Made by a program: the position numbers and the translations under genes. DNA of 64,000 nucleotides from Paracidovorax anthurii (lineage in GTDB: Bacteria > Pseudomonadota > Gammaproteobacteria > Burkholderiales > Burkholderiaceae_C), in NCBI RefSeq assembly GCF_003269065.1, contig NZ_QLTA01000015.1, positions 1 through 64,000 on the forward strand. The letters are read 5' to 3'. Under the pieces are notes generated by a model that saw only the letters and a program-made list of their open reading frames with translations, had not been told where the DNA came from and did no database searches. Below, piece by piece: positions 1 through 9,712 of the stretch (position 1 is its first letter; each line of letters opens with the position of its first letter).

Positions 1-300
1 CTGTGGGGCTTGCTGATTGCCTATACGCTGCTGCGCCGATGGATGCGCAAGATGGCTGAGCACGCGGGCGTGCAGCCTGTGCGCATCAGCTTCCATACGG
101 CCCAGCATGCCATCGTCGGTCTGCTCAACTCAGCCAGCCTCGCCACACCGGGCACGCTGCCCCAACGGCTGGATCAGTTGCTGCAACAGGCCCACTACTT
201 CGTCCTACCGCCACGGCGACCTGAGCGAACCTACCCGCGCGAGGTCAAAAACAGAGCGCACAAGTTCCCAACGAAAAAATGCCAGTCAGCTGTTAACTGA
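1..300 (+). CDS. IS4-type transposase, C-terminal fragment (runs off left edge)
   Basis: The frame is open from base 1 and ends at a TAA at 298-300, giving the last 99 residues of a protein that begins outside the window. The tail (RTYPREVKNRAHKFPTKK) resembles the Arg/Lys-rich end of IS4-family DDE transposases, which cut and paste the element. None of the DDE catalytic residues lies in the visible part, so the family call rests on the tail and on context. Directly downstream is a perfect 12-bp inverted repeat at 278-308, and the DNA beyond it belongs to an interrupted gene on the other strand. That is what an IS end should look like. Confidence 0.65.
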   Translation: MWGLLIAYTLLRRWMRKMAEHAGVQPVRISFHTAQHAIVGLLNSASLATPGTLPQRLDQLLQQAHYFVLPPRRPERTYPREVKNRAHKFPTKKCQSAVN

Positions 301-308
301 CTGGCATT
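278..308. repeat. 12-bp perfect inverted repeat at the IS end
   Basis: AATGCCAGTCAG (278-289) and its exact complement (297-308) flank a 7-base loop. The palindrome overlaps the end of the transposase frame and coincides with the point where the glycine-rich gene on the other strand stops making sense. It may be part of the IS terminal sequence or a terminator-like hairpin. The left end of the element is not in the window, so terminal repeats and target duplication cannot be compared. Confidence 0.5.
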
Positions 309-612
309 GGCCCCTCAGGGAGATGGTCGCCTGCACGTGGGCCGCGCTGCCGCCGTTGCCACCGGGCCCCTGCAGATCGGAGCCCGCCCCGCCGCCGCCG
401 CCGCCCGAGACCTCCACCGCCATGGACACTGCATTGGCCGGCACCGTCAGCGTATAGCCGTTGGCGTTGTATTGGTGGGTGTCCAGCAGGACCAGGTCCG
501 CCGCGGCAGAACGCCCGGCAAAAGCCAGCATCACGGACACCGCGATCCATGTGCCGGTGCGGAACCGTTTCGCCATGGCCTGGGGGATGGGAGCTGTCGA
601 AGCGGTTTTCAT
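286..612 (-). pseudogene. Secreted glycine-rich protein, 5' part, truncated by IS insertion
   Basis: Reading leftward from ATG at 612, the frame encodes a basic N-terminus, a hydrophobic signal segment (WIAVSVMLAFAGRSAAA) and a mature part with a TLTVPANAVSMAVEV strand followed by GGGGGGAGSD and GPGGNGGSAAH. Such Gly-rich loops are typical of exported glycine-rich domain proteins. After ATISL the frame enters the IS-end palindrome and stops within nine residues, so the 3' part of the gene has been displaced. An open frame extends upstream to 666, but the ATG at 612 follows an AGG-type ribosome site and directly precedes the signal peptide. Function unknown. Confidence 0.55.
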
Positions 613-1110
613 CTGCCTGTTACCGGTTGCCCCCCCCGATCCGCCATGTCCGGAGACGTCCGGCAAGCTCCGGGTTTCGGGGGAAACGCGCGGTGAGCCG
701 GAATGATGTGGCGAGCATCATCTTTTTCTTTTTGAAACAATAGGATTGATCTTGTTCCTTTGATGCGAACTGTCCCTGCGGCCATGCGAAGGCGTGATTC
801 GAAAGCCGAAGGCCTTATCGGTCTGGTTCGGAATGCATGGCGCCGACGACGCGGGCGAACGCCTGCTACAGGGTGATGCGCGCCCGCGAAATGCCCCGCA
901 CGGGAACCCCTGTCCTGTGGCCACTGGTAGGTGCAGCGCACGATCCCACCAGACACCTGGCACCGAACTGCGTCCCGGGTGGTCGGCAGGCCGTGCGCCG
1001 CCCGGGCGGCACGCTCTGCGCGGCCGCCCGGCTCCAACATTCCCCATGTCCACCCCAAGCACCGATGCACGGCACCGCAATGGCATCGGCGGAATGCAAA
1101 AACGCCCGGT
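613..1110. other. Intergenic region without a supported gene
   Basis: About 500 bases between two leftward genes. The short frames here are shadows with random-looking composition. An AT-rich stretch at about 713-770 contrasts with the GC-rich surroundings and is the most plausible promoter location for the truncated glycine-rich gene. No RNA gene or repeat was recognised. Confidence 0.5.
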
Positions 1111-1365
<255 letters not shown>

Positions 1366-1425
1366 GGGGGCTCGGTCTCCGGGTGGTCGGTGTGAAGGGG
1401 TCGAGCACCTATCTTAAAACGTCAG

Positions 1426-3225
1426 TCAAAACGTCTCCCAATCGTCCGAGGCCCCTGCCGTGGCGGTGGCGCGCGCCGCCGGCGGGGCGGACGGCGCGGG
1501 CGCCTTGGGCGCGGAGGGAGCCCCATGGCCCAGCCTGCGAGCCTCTCCCGCCCCCGCGAGCGCCGGCCGCGCGGCGGGGCGCTCCACCCTCGGAGCCGGG
1601 GGCTGCGGCGCAGGGGCCGGGTGCAGGTGCACGGCGGCGACCGGCGCCGGGCCGCCATGCGGCTCCCCGGCGCCCAGCCGGAACACCGCCACGGCACGCA
1701 CCAGTTCGGCCGCCTGCATGCGCAGGCTGCTCGCGGCCGCGGCCATCTGCTCGACCAGCGCGGCGTTCTGCTGGGTCGCCTGGTCCACGTGGGTGATGGC
1801 CTCGGCGATCTGGTCCACGCCCTGGCTCTGCTCGGAGCTGGACGCGCTGATCTCGCCCATGAGGTCGGTGGCGCGGCGGATCGAGGCCACCACCTCGGTC
1901 ATCGTGGCGCCGGCCTTGTCCACCAGCGCGCTGCCCCGGTTCACCCGCTCCACGCTCTCGGTGATGAGCGACTTGATCTCCTTGGCGGCCGTGGCGCTGC
2001 GCTGCGCGAGCGTGCGCACCTCGGCCGCCACCACCGCGAAGCCCCGGCCCTGCTCGCCCGCGCGGGCCGCTTCCACGGCGGCATTGAGCGCCAGGATGTT
2101 GGTCTGGAAGGCGATGGAATCGATCACGCCGATGATGTCGTTGATCTGGCTGCTGCTGTGGTGGATGCCCTTCATGGTGCCCACCACGTCCGCCACCACC
2201 GCGCCGCCCTGGGCCGCTACGCTGGAGGCCGCCTGGGCCAGCTCGTTGGCGCGGCGCGCGCTGTCGGCGTTCTGCCGCACGGTGGAGCCCAGCTGCTCCA
2301 TCGACGCGGCGGTCTGCTCCAGCGCCGAAGCCTGCCGCTCGGTGCGCGAGGACAGGTCGTGGTTGCCCGCCGCGATCTCGCTGCTGGCGGCCGACACGCT
2401 CTCGGCGCTGGAGCGCACGGTGGCCACCACCCCGGACAGGTGCTCGCGCATGTCGCCCAGCCCGGCCATGATGCTGCCGGCATCGCCCGAGCGCACGGGC
2501 ACCGGCACGGACAGATCGCCCTCCGCCACGGCCAGCGCCACGTGCCGCAGCTCGGGCGGATCGCCGCCCAGCTGCCGCACCACCGTCCGCAGGTACAGGC
2601 CCAGCCCCGCGAGGCAGACCACCACCGCCAGCATGGCCGCCGTGGCGATGTTGCGGCCGAAGTCCGCGAACTGCTGCACCTCGCCGATGCGGTCCGACAG
2701 GCGCTCGACCTGCCGCGCCTTCTCGATCCCGAGCGGCGACAGCAGCCGGTTGCGCGCGGGGATGGTGCGGTCCACGAGGAAGGCGAAGGCCTCCTCCTTG
2801 CGCCCGGCCTGGATGAGCTGCAGGTTCTCGGTGCCCACGGCCCAGAAATCCTGCATGAGCGCGGGCAGCGGCTCATAGGCCCGGCGGCCGTCGTCCGAGA
2901 TCATGCCCTTGCCGAAGGCGTCCAGCGTGTCCAGCAGCAGTACCTTCTTCTGGGTGATGTCGGCCAGCGTGGCGTTCAACTCCTCGGGGTTGCGCGAGAG
3001 GATCGCATGGCGCAGTTGCAGCGACACCCGCGTCACGTTGAGCTCCAGGTCCGCGATGCGCTGGAGCTGCGGAACGTTGAAGGCCCGCACGACTTCGGCA
3101 TCGCGGCTGAGCCGCGCCATCATGATCCAGAGAGCGGCCGTGACCACCGCCAGCAACACGAACATGGCGCCATTGATCGCCACGAGACGCTGGGCCAGAG
3201 TCCAGCCCGACCGTTGAAACGCCAT
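1426..3225 (-). CDS. Methyl-accepting chemotaxis protein with C-terminal DWETF tail
   Basis: A 599-residue chemoreceptor starting at ATG 3225 behind GGGAGGGAG; an in-frame ATG 57 bases upstream lacks such a site. Order of parts: N-terminal membrane helix (about 14-36), four-helix ligand domain, second membrane helix (about 190-212), HAMP domain, then the signalling domain with the strongly conserved hairpin ([20 protein letters not shown]). A long Pro/Ala-rich linker leads to the final residues DWETF, which matches the NWETF-type pentapeptide that tethers CheR/CheB in enteric receptors. It should signal to CheA/CheW and be adapted by methylation. The ligand is unknown. A sigma-28-like promoter lies about 70 bases upstream. 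Confidence 0.93.
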   Translation of the reverse strand: MAFQRSGWTLAQRLVAINGAMFVLLAVVTAALWIMMARLSRDAEVVRAFNVPQLQRIADLELNVTRVSLQLRHAILSRNPEELNATLADITQKKVLLLDTLDAFGKGMISDDGRRAYEPLPALMQDFWAVGTENLQLIQAGRKEEAFAFLVDRTIPARNRLLSPLGIEKARQVERLSDRIGEVQQFADFGRNIATAAMLAVVVCLAGLGLYLRTVVRQLGGDPPELRHVALAVAEGDLSVPVPVRSGDAGSIMAGLGDMREHLSGVVATVRSSAESVSAASSEIAAGNHDLSSRTERQASALEQTAASMEQLGSTVRQNADSARRANELAQAASSVAAQGGAVVADVVGTMKGIHHSSSQINDIIGVIDSIAFQTNILALNAAVEAARAGEQGRGFAVVAAEVRTLAQRSATAAKEIKSLITESVERVNRGSALVDKAGATMTEVVASIRRATDLMGEISASSSEQSQGVDQIAEAITHVDQATQQNAALVEQMAAAASSLRMQAAELVRAVAVFRLGAGEPHGGPAPVAAVHLHPAPAPQPPAPRVERPAARPALAGAGEARRLGHGAPSAPKAPAPSAPPAARATATAGASDDWETF

Positions 3226-3592
3226 GGTTTCTCCCTCCCGCAGTGGGTGAACGGCCGCAGACCCTCCCTGATATGCGCTCAACCGACCACGGTCACGGCC
3301 TGTGGTGGAATTGATTTAGTGGGGCCATTGTTTGCGGGAATGCCGAAAAAGGCCAGAGGCAGAGCGGGATCGGACGGGGATTTTTCGTCGCGCTTCGTCG
3401 CGCCGTCCCATGCAGCGGCACGGCCGGGCGCCCTGGCGACCCCGGAAGGCCCGAGCCGGGCGGTTTCACGGCGCGCCCTGCGCCCCGGCGATCCGTCACG
3501 CGGAATCAGGGCATGCGTCCACGCGGCGGACCGGCACCGGCCGCGCGCTCGGAACATGTTCACCCTCTCCGTTTTCCATGGCGCTGCACGCT
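3226..3592. other. Intergenic stretch with no supported gene
   Basis: Apart from the sigma-28-like site near the chemoreceptor, this stretch holds GC-rich sequence without credible coding potential. A divergent AGAACGTGTTCAC-like word (GGAACATGTTCACC, 3551-3564) lies near its end, just before a dispersed intergenic repeat. Confidence 0.45.
3292..3318 (-). promoter_or_regulatory. Candidate sigma-28 (FliA) promoter for the chemoreceptor
   Basis: On the minus strand TAAA (3318-3315) is followed after exactly 15 bases by GCCG (3299-3296), matching the flagellar consensus TAAA-N15-GCCGATAA in its two conserved cores. The last four bases (TGAC) match poorly. It lies about 70 bases upstream of the receptor ATG, and chemoreceptors are classic FliA targets. 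Found by eye only. Confidence 0.4.
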
Positions 3593-3735
3593 ACCCGCAA
3601 CGCATGGAACCGGCGCGGCCAGGCCAGCGGCCGCCGCGCAAGGGCCGCCCCGCCGCGCTGGCGGCGTCCCCCTCCCGCATCGCGCAAGCGAGGCACGAGA
3701 GGGGGAAGGTGCGAGGCGCCTCAGGGGGTGCCGTT
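3593..3735 (-). repeat. Dispersed GC-rich intergenic repeat, copy A
   Basis: Read on the minus strand, this block shares long runs with 45426-45640 in the same order: a CCCCCTGAG-type start, CGCACCTTCCCCCTC, GGGGGACGCC, GGGGCGGCCCTTGC and GGCCTGGCCGCGCC. Here it sits between the chemoreceptor and the M20 hydrolase. The CCCCCT-GGGGG parts can pair, so a transcript would be structured. It is not a known coding element. Confidence 0.6.
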
Positions 3736-4937
3736 CATCTCGGCGTGGCGAGCCACTGCCGCGCCAGCTCCACCCAGTAGGTGGCGCCCAGGGGCAGCAG
3801 GTCGTCGTTGAAGTCGTAGCTCGGGTTGTGCAGCGTGCAGGGGCCGCCGCCATGGCCCATCTCGCGGTGCGCGCCCTCGCCGTTGCCGATGAAGCAATAG
3901 GCGCCGGGCCGGGCCTGCAGCATGAAGGCGAAGTCCTCCGCGCCCATGGTGGGCTCCTGCGGGATCACACCGGCCTCGCCCACGATGCCCTGCATCACCT
4001 TGCGCGCGAAGTCGGCCTCGGCCGGCGAGTTCACGGTGGGCGGGTAGTTGCGGTGGAACGAGAACTCGCACACGGCGTCGTGCGCGGCGCAGACGTGCTC
4101 GGCCACCTGCTTCATGCGGCGCTCGATCATGTCGAGCACCTCGATGGTGAAGGTGCGCACCGTGCCCTGCATCTCGCAGCTGTCGGGCACCACGTTGGTG
4201 GCCTCGCCCGTGTGGATCATGGTGACCGAGATCACGCCCGCGTCCACCGGTTTCTTGTTGCGGCTGATGATGTTCTGGAAGGCCTGCACCATCTGGCAGG
4301 CCACGGGCACGGGGTCGATGCCCATGTGCGGCATGGCCGCGTGGCAGCCCTTGCCGCGGATGACGATGCGGAACTCGTTGGACGAGGCCATCACCGGGCC
4401 CGCGCTCGCCGCGAACTGGCCGGCCTTCATGCCGGGCCAGTTGTGCATGCCGAACACGGCCTCCACCGGGAACTGCGTGAAGAGGCCGTCCTCGATCATC
4501 ACGCGCGCGCCGCCGCCGCCCTCTTCCGCAGGCTGGAAGATGAGGTACACGGTGCCGTCGAAATCGCGGTGCCGCGCGAGATGCTGGGCCGCGCCCAGCA
4601 GCATGGCCGTGTGGCCGTCGTGGCCGCAGGCGTGCATCTTGCCGGGGTGGGTGCTGGCGTGCGCGAAGGTGTTGAACTCGGTGATGGGCAGCGCGTCCAT
4701 GTCGGCCCGCAGGCCCAGGGCGCGGCCCGAGGCACCGCCGTCGCGGCCGTGCACGATGCCCACCACGCCGGTCTTGCCCAGGCCGCGGTGGGCGGGGATG
4801 CCCCACTCGGCAAGCTTGGCGGCCACGATGTCGGCAGTGCGCACTTCCTCGAAGCAGAGTTCCGGATGGGCATGGATGTCGCGGCGCACGGCGGCGATGG
4901 CCGCAGCCTCGGTGACGATCGAATCGATGAGTTTCAT
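3735..4937 (-). CDS. M20D amidohydrolase (hippurate hydrolase / N-acyl amino acid amidohydrolase type)
   Basis: A 400-residue zinc-dependent hydrolase of the M20 family, subfamily D, removing acyl groups from N-acyl amino acids or hippurate-like amides in the cytoplasm. Visible motifs are RADMDALP (77-84), HACGHDGHT (102-110) and QPAEEGG with the catalytic Glu pair near 138-139, then HNWPG and GAEDFAFML near the C-terminus, which together supply the metal ligands. The start is ATG 4937, preceded by AAGGAAG; the much longer open frame upstream is a shadow of argE. It is divergent from argE with 78 bases between the start codons. The substrate cannot be told from sequence. Confidence 0.9.
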   Translation of the reverse strand: MKLIDSIVTEAAAIAAVRRDIHAHPELCFEEVRTADIVAAKLAEWGIPAHRGLGKTGVVGIVHGRDGGASGRALGLRADMDALPITEFNTFAHASTHPGKMHACGHDGHTAMLLGAAQHLARHRDFDGTVYLIFQPAEEGGGGARVMIEDGLFTQFPVEAVFGMHNWPGMKAGQFAASAGPVMASSNEFRIVIRGKGCHAAMPHMGIDPVPVACQMVQAFQNIISRNKKPVDAGVISVTMIHTGEATNVVPDSCEMQGTVRTFTIEVLDMIERRMKQVAEHVCAAHDAVCEFSFHRNYPPTVNSPAEADFARKVMQGIVGEAGVIPQEPTMGAEDFAFMLQARPGAYCFIGNGEGAHREMGHGGGPCTLHNPSYDFNDDLLPLGATYWVELARQWLATPR

Positions 4938-5015
4938 AATGGATGTCTTCCTTGGTTCTGACAGTCTAGCCCTGCCCCCGCGAGCGCACCAGACAGGGTT
5001 ATTCCACCTCGCACG

Positions 5016-6179
5016 ATGATTTCCGACCACGCCCTCTCGCTCGCCCAGGCCCTGGTGCGCATGAACACCGTGAGCCACCGCTCGAACCTGGAACTCATCG
5101 ATTTCGTGCGGACGGAACTCGCGCGCCTGGGCGTGAAATGCCGGCTGACGCACGACGCAAGCAAGACCAAGGCCAATCTCTTCGCCACGCTGGGCGAGGG
5201 CAAGCCGGCCGGCATCATCCTCTCGGGCCACACCGACACCGTGCCCTGGGACGGCCAGGACTGGAGCGTGGACCCGCTCTCGTCCACCGTGCGGGACGGC
5301 CGCCTCTACGGCCGGGGCAGCGCCGACATGAAGGCCTTCATCGCCATCGCGCTCTCTCAGGCCCAGCGCTTCCTGGAAAGCGATGCGCCCTTCGCCATCC
5401 ACTACGCCTTCAGCTACGACGAGGAGGTGGGCTGCTTCGGCGCGCGCGAGCTCATCGCCGACCTGCGCGATGCCGGCGTGCGCCCGCTCGCCTGCATCGT
5501 GGGCGAGCCCACGAACATGGTGCCGGCCATCGCGCACAAGGGCGTCTATCGCTACCGCTGCTGCGTGCGCGGCAAGGAGGCGCACTCCTCGCTCACGCCG
5601 CATTCGGTGAACGCCATCGAGATGGCCGCGCGCGTGGTGGGCCGCGTGCGCGACATGGCCGAGGGCTTCGAGCGCGAGGAAGCGCGCTTCGACGGCTTCG
5701 ACGTGCCCTTCTCCACCGCCAGCGTGGGGCAGTTCCACGGCGGCATCGCCGACAACGTGGTGCCGCGCGACGCCGAGTTCCGCTACGAATTCCGCGACCT
5801 GCCCACGGCCGACGCCGCGCGCATGCAGGCCGAGGTGGTGGCCTACGCGCGCTCGCTGGAGCCCGCGATGCAGGCGGTGTCGCCGCGCGCCGGCTTCACC
5901 TTCGAGCCGATCTGCGAGATCCCGAGCTTCCTGGGCAGCGCGGGCGATCCGGTCACGCGGCTCGCCCAGCGCCTCGCGGGCGAGGCCGGCACCACGCTCG
6001 TGGCCTTCGGCACCGAGGCGGGCCTCTTCAAGAACGCGGGCATCTCCACCGTGGTGTGCGGGCCCGGCAGCATCCAGCAGGCGCACCAGCCCGACGAATA
6101 CGTGAGCCTGGAGCAGCTCGCGCGCTGCGAGGCCTTCATGCGCGGCCTGGCCGACACGCGGGACTTCGGCGGCGCCTGA
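5016..6179 (+). CDS. argE: Acetylornithine deacetylase
   Basis: A 387-residue M20A peptidase-family enzyme that hydrolyses N2-acetylornithine to ornithine and acetate, a late step of arginine biosynthesis. Metal-site motifs are GHTDTVPWDG (71-80, His and Asp ligands), GRGSADMKAF (Asp104) and YDEEVGCFG with the catalytic Glu pair 136-137; a conserved His lies near the C-terminus (QQAHQPDEYV). Length and motif order fit ArgE well. Members of this clade also include succinyl-diaminopimelate desuccinylases, but the GHTDTVPWDGQDW signature favours ArgE. It is divergent from the other M20 gene. Confidence 0.85.
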   Translation: MISDHALSLAQALVRMNTVSHRSNLELIDFVRTELARLGVKCRLTHDASKTKANLFATLGEGKPAGIILSGHTDTVPWDGQDWSVDPLSSTVRDGRLYGRGSADMKAFIAIALSQAQRFLESDAPFAIHYAFSYDEEVGCFGARELIADLRDAGVRPLACIVGEPTNMVPAIAHKGVYRYRCCVRGKEAHSSLTPHSVNAIEMAARVVGRVRDMAEGFEREEARFDGFDVPFSTASVGQFHGGIADNVVPRDAEFRYEFRDLPTADAARMQAEVVAYARSLEPAMQAVSPRAGFTFEPICEIPSFLGSAGDPVTRLAQRLAGEAGTTLVAFGTEAGLFKNAGISTVVCGPGSIQQAHQPDEYVSLEQLARCEAFMRGLADTRDFGGA

Positions 6180-6221
6180 CCTCCCGCGCAGCGCGGCGCC
6201 GCGGGCAAAGCGCGGGGGTTG

Positions 6222-7364
6222 CTACACCCGCACGCGGCCGTCGCCGGTCAGCATGGACATCTCGACGAAGCGCGAGCCGGCATGGCTGCCCGCGCTGAAG
6301 TTCATCGGGAAGCCCGACACCTGCCCGTTGCCCAGGGCCTCCAGGCCGCTGATGAGCGCATCGCGCGTGACCTTGCCGCCGGCCTGCCGCAGCCCTTCGG
6401 TGAAGACGCGGGCGGCCACGTAGCCTTCCATGCTGGAATAGTTGATCTGCACCTTGCCGCCGGCTTTCTTCACGGCCTCCTGGAACTCACGCGCGATCTG
6501 CCGCGTGGACTGGTAGGGCGAGGGCATGACCTGCGAGACCACCACGCCGGTCGCGTCCTTGCCCAGCGCGTCGGCCAGCGCCTGCGTGCCGACGAAGGAG
6601 AGGTTGTAGACCGTGCCCCCATAGCCCGCCTTGCGCGCGGCGCGCACGAAGGCGGCGCTGGCCGCGTAGGTGGTGATCTGCACGATGGCCTCGGGCTGGG
6701 CCGCCACGAGCTTCTTCACGGCGGCGGCCACGTCCACGGAATTGCGGGCCACGGTGGCCTCGGCGACGGGCTTGAGCTTCTGTTCAGCGAGGGCCGCGGT
6801 AATGCCTTCGAGGCCGGCCTTGCCGTAGGCGTCGTCCTGGTGGAACACGCCGATCTTGTGGATGCCCAGGTTGGTGAGCTGGCGCACGATCACGGCGGTT
6901 TCGTCGTTGTAGGAGGCGCGCACGTGGAAGATGAGCCGGTTGAACGGCTGGCGCAGGGCCTCGGCGCCCGTGAACGGCGCGAAGAACGGCACCTTGGCCT
7001 GCGAGAAGATCGGCAGCGCCGCGAGGCTGGTGGGCGTGCCCACGTAGCCGAAGAGGGCCAGCACGTCCTGCTCGATGAACTTGCGCGTGTTGGCGGCGCA
7101 GCGGTCGGGCTCGTAGCCGTCGTCGAGCGTTTTCAGCTCCACCGGCCGGCGGCCGATGCCGCCCTGCGCGTTGAGCAGGTCGAAGTAAAGCTTGGCGCCC
7201 GCATGGAACTGCACGCCCAGCTGGGCGGCCGGCCCCGAGAACGGCGCGGACTGCCCCAGCACGATGGGCCCCTCGCCCTGGGAACGCACCAGGCCGGTCC
7301 CCGCGACCGCGGCGGCTCCCAGGCCGATGGAAAACCGTCTGCGCGCCAGCGAAACATGCTTCAT
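6222..7364 (-). CDS. ABC transporter substrate-binding protein (branched-chain amino acid type)
   Basis: A 380-residue periplasmic receptor of the LivK/Peripla_BP_6 type. It starts at ATG 7364, giving MKHVSLARRRFSIG, a twin-Arg-containing signal peptide with a hydrophobic core (LGAAAVAGTGLV). The mature part shows the family pattern: IVLGQSAPFSGPAAQLG, NAQGGIGRRPVELKTLDDGYEP, and VLALFGYVGTPTS. It should bind a small amphipathic molecule such as an amino acid, amide or aromatic acid. No permease or ATPase gene is adjacent, so it works as an orphan or with a system elsewhere. The extra 20 codons upstream of 7364 lack signal-peptide character. Confidence 0.88.
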   Translation of the reverse strand: MKHVSLARRRFSIGLGAAAVAGTGLVRSQGEGPIVLGQSAPFSGPAAQLGVQFHAGAKLYFDLLNAQGGIGRRPVELKTLDDGYEPDRCAANTRKFIEQDVLALFGYVGTPTSLAALPIFSQAKVPFFAPFTGAEALRQPFNRLIFHVRASYNDETAVIVRQLTNLGIHKIGVFHQDDAYGKAGLEGITAALAEQKLKPVAEATVARNSVDVAAAVKKLVAAQPEAIVQITTYAASAAFVRAARKAGYGGTVYNLSFVGTQALADALGKDATGVVVSQVMPSPYQSTRQIAREFQEAVKKAGGKVQINYSSMEGYVAARVFTEGLRQAGGKVTRDALISGLEALGNGQVSGFPMNFSAGSHAGSRFVEMSMLTGDGRVRV

Positions 7365-7491
7365 GGTGAAATCCCCGTGCGTTGTGATGGCTCCGTCCGC
7401 AAAGGGCGGGCTGTGTGAAATCATCCGGAAAAGACGAGGCCTCCCCGCCCACCCCCGAGTGTTGGCGGAGTGTATCGGCCGCTATAGCACC

Positions 7492-9576
7492 ATGTCCACG
7501 AATCTCCCCCCTTCCGCCCCGGTTGCCGGAGCGGGCTCCACCATCCAGGTGCGCGGCGCCTGCCCCCACGACTGTCCCGACACCTGCGCCTTCCTCACCA
7601 CGGTGGAGAACGGCGTGGCCGTGCGCGTGCAGGGCAACCCGGCCCACCCCCATACCGACGGCGCGCTGTGCGCCAAGGTGTCGCGCTACGCCGAGCGCAC
7701 GAACCACCCCGACCGCATCCTCACGCCGCTGCGGCGCGCCGGCCCCAAGGGCAGCGGCCGCTTCGAGCCGGTGGGCTGGGACGAGGCGCTCGCCGACATC
7801 GCCGCGCGCCTGGCGGCCATCGCCGCGCGCGATCCGCAGGCCATCCTGCCCTACAGCTACGCCGGCACCATGGGCCTCGTGCAGGGCGAGAGCATGGACC
7901 GGCGCTTCTTCCACCGCCTGGGCGCGTCGCTGCTGGGCCGCACCATCTGCGCCTCGGCCGGCGGCGAGGGGCTCAACCAGACGCTGGGCGGCAAGGTGGG
8001 CATGAAGGTGGAGCATTTCGCCGAATCCGGGCTGATCCTGATCTGGGGCAGCAACTCCATCGGCAGCAACCTGCATTTCTGGCGCTATGCGCAGCAGGCC
8101 AAGCGCGCGGGCGCCAAGCTGGTGTGCATCGACCCGCGCAAGAGCGAGACCGCCGACAAGTGCCACGAGCACCTGCAGCTGCTGCCGGGCACCGACGGCG
8201 CGCTGGCGCTCGCCCTCATGCACGAGCTGATCGTTCACGACTGGCTGGACCACGACTACATCGCGCGCCACACGCTGGGCTGGGAGGGCCTGCGCGAGCG
8301 CGCCCTGGCCTGGCCCCCCGAGCGCGCCGCCGCCGTGTGCGGCCTGCCCGTGGAGCAGATCCGCCAGCTCGCGCGCGACTACGGCACCACGCGGCCCGCG
8401 GCCATCCGCCTCAACTACGGCATGCAGCGCGCGCGCGGCGGCGGCAACGCCACGCGCGCCGCGGCCTGCCTGCCCGCGCTCGTGGGCGCGTGGCGGCACC
8501 GCGCGGGCGGGCTGCTGCTGTCCAGCTCCGGCCAGTTCCCCGTGCAGCGCGCGGCGCTGCAGCGGCCCGACCTGGTCCCGGCCGGGCTGCGGCCGCGCAC
8601 GGTCAACATGTCCACCATCGGCGACGACCTGCTGCGCGCGGCCTCGCCGGATTTCGGCCCGCGCATCGAGGCCGTGGTGGTCTACAACAGCAACCCCGTG
8701 GCGGTGGCGCCGGAATCGGCCAAGGTGGCGCGCGGCTTCGCGCAGGAAGACCTCTTCACCGTGGTGCTGGAGCACTTCCAGACCGACACGGCCGACCATG
8801 CCGACTACATCCTGCCCGCCACCACCCAGCTCGAACACTGGGACGTGCACGTGGCCTACGGCCACACCGACGTGCTGCTCAACCGCCCGGCCATCGCGCC
8901 GCTGGGGCAGGCGAAATCCAACGCCCAGGTGTTCCGCGAGCTGGCCGCGCGCATGGGTTTCACCGAGCCCTGCTTCGCGGACGACGACGAGGCCCTGTGC
9001 CACCAGGCCTACGGCCCGCACGTGGATTTCGAGCAACTGCTGGGCACGGGCTTCGCCACCCTGCCCATCCCCGATGCACCGTTCGCGGAAGGCGGCTTTC
9101 CCACGCCCTCGGGCCGCTGCGAATTCCACAGCGCGCGGCTGGCCGCGCAGGGGCTCGACCCGCTGCCGGATTACCTGCCCAACCACGAGCCCGGCCGGCC
9201 CGGCGCGCGCTACCCGCTGGCCATGATCTCGCCGCCCGCGCGCAACTTCCTCAACTCCACCTTCGTGAACGTCCGGAGCCTGCGCAACATCGAGACCGAG
9301 CCCGTGCTGGAGATGCACCCCGAGGACGCCGCCGCGCGCGGCATCGACGACGGCGCCGCCGTGCGCGTCTTCAACGACCGGGGCAGCTACCAGTGCCGCG
9401 CCACGCTCAACGGCCGCGCACGCGCGGGCGTGGTCCACGGCCTGGGCATCTGGTGGCGCAAGTTCGGCATGAACGGCACCAACGTGAACGAGGTCACCGG
9501 CCAGGCCCTCACCGACATGGGCGCCGCACCCACGTTCTACGACTGCGCGGTGGAGGTGGAATTGCTCGGTACCTGA
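7492..9576 (+). CDS. Cytoplasmic molybdopterin oxidoreductase (DMSO-reductase superfamily)
   Basis: A 694-residue molybdenum enzyme. Near the N-terminus C24-x3-C28-x3-C32-x27-C60 (ACPHDCPDTCAF ... GALCAK) is a four-cysteine [4Fe-4S] motif, followed by the cofactor domains (GWDEALADIAARL, YAGTMGLVQGE, IWGSNSIGSNLHFW, CIDPRKSETADK) and a C-terminal dinucleotide-binding domain (MHPEDAAARGIDDGAAVRVFNDRG). There is no twin-arginine signal, so it should be cytoplasmic, unlike respiratory DMSO/TMAO reductases. No electron-transfer or membrane subunit is adjacent. The ATG at 7492 begins a sensible N-terminus; the frame upstream is antisense to the receptor gene. The substrate is unknown; this subgroup is often annotated only as oxidoreductase. 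Confidence 0.88.
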   Translation: MSTNLPPSAPVAGAGSTIQVRGACPHDCPDTCAFLTTVENGVAVRVQGNPAHPHTDGALCAKVSRYAERTNHPDRILTPLRRAGPKGSGRFEPVGWDEALADIAARLAAIAARDPQAILPYSYAGTMGLVQGESMDRRFFHRLGASLLGRTICASAGGEGLNQTLGGKVGMKVEHFAESGLILIWGSNSIGSNLHFWRYAQQAKRAGAKLVCIDPRKSETADKCHEHLQLLPGTDGALALALMHELIVHDWLDHDYIARHTLGWEGLRERALAWPPERAAAVCGLPVEQIRQLARDYGTTRPAAIRLNYGMQRARGGGNATRAAACLPALVGAWRHRAGGLLLSSSGQFPVQRAALQRPDLVPAGLRPRTVNMSTIGDDLLRAASPDFGPRIEAVVVYNSNPVAVAPESAKVARGFAQEDLFTVVLEHFQTDTADHADYILPATTQLEHWDVHVAYGHTDVLLNRPAIAPLGQAKSNAQVFRELAARMGFTEPCFADDDEALCHQAYGPHVDFEQLLGTGFATLPIPDAPFAEGGFPTPSGRCEFHSARLAAQGLDPLPDYLPNHEPGRPGARYPLAMISPPARNFLNSTFVNVRSLRNIETEPVLEMHPEDAAARGIDDGAAVRVFNDRGSYQCRATLNGRARAGVVHGLGIWWRKFGMNGTNVNEVTGQALTDMGAAPTFYDCAVEVELLGT

Positions 9577-9712
9577 TCCGTTTCTGCGTGCCCTGGCCCG
9601 GCCAGAGCGAAAACGACGACCTGTGACGCGTTTCAAAGGAGAACATGCGCCACCGTCATCTTCATGCACTGGGTAATCACCCGACAGGGCGTGCCCTACA
9701 CGCCGTACTACA
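9577..9712. other. Gap at the edge of the low-GC island
   Basis: These 136 bases lie between the tail ends of two convergent genes. A good ribosome site (AAAGGAG) precedes an ATG at 9645, but the reading frame is only about 30 codons and runs antisense into the effector gene. In another frame the stretch MHWVITRQGVPYTPYY looks protein-like and might be a remnant of a transposase or other gene. Neither reading is strong enough to call. Confidence 0.3.

Noticed and set aside
1525-3780. Long open frames antisense to the chemoreceptor gene (up to 751 codons)
   Set aside because: His/Arg/Gly-rich composition typical of reverse frames in GC-rich genes; the receptor on the other strand is unmistakable.
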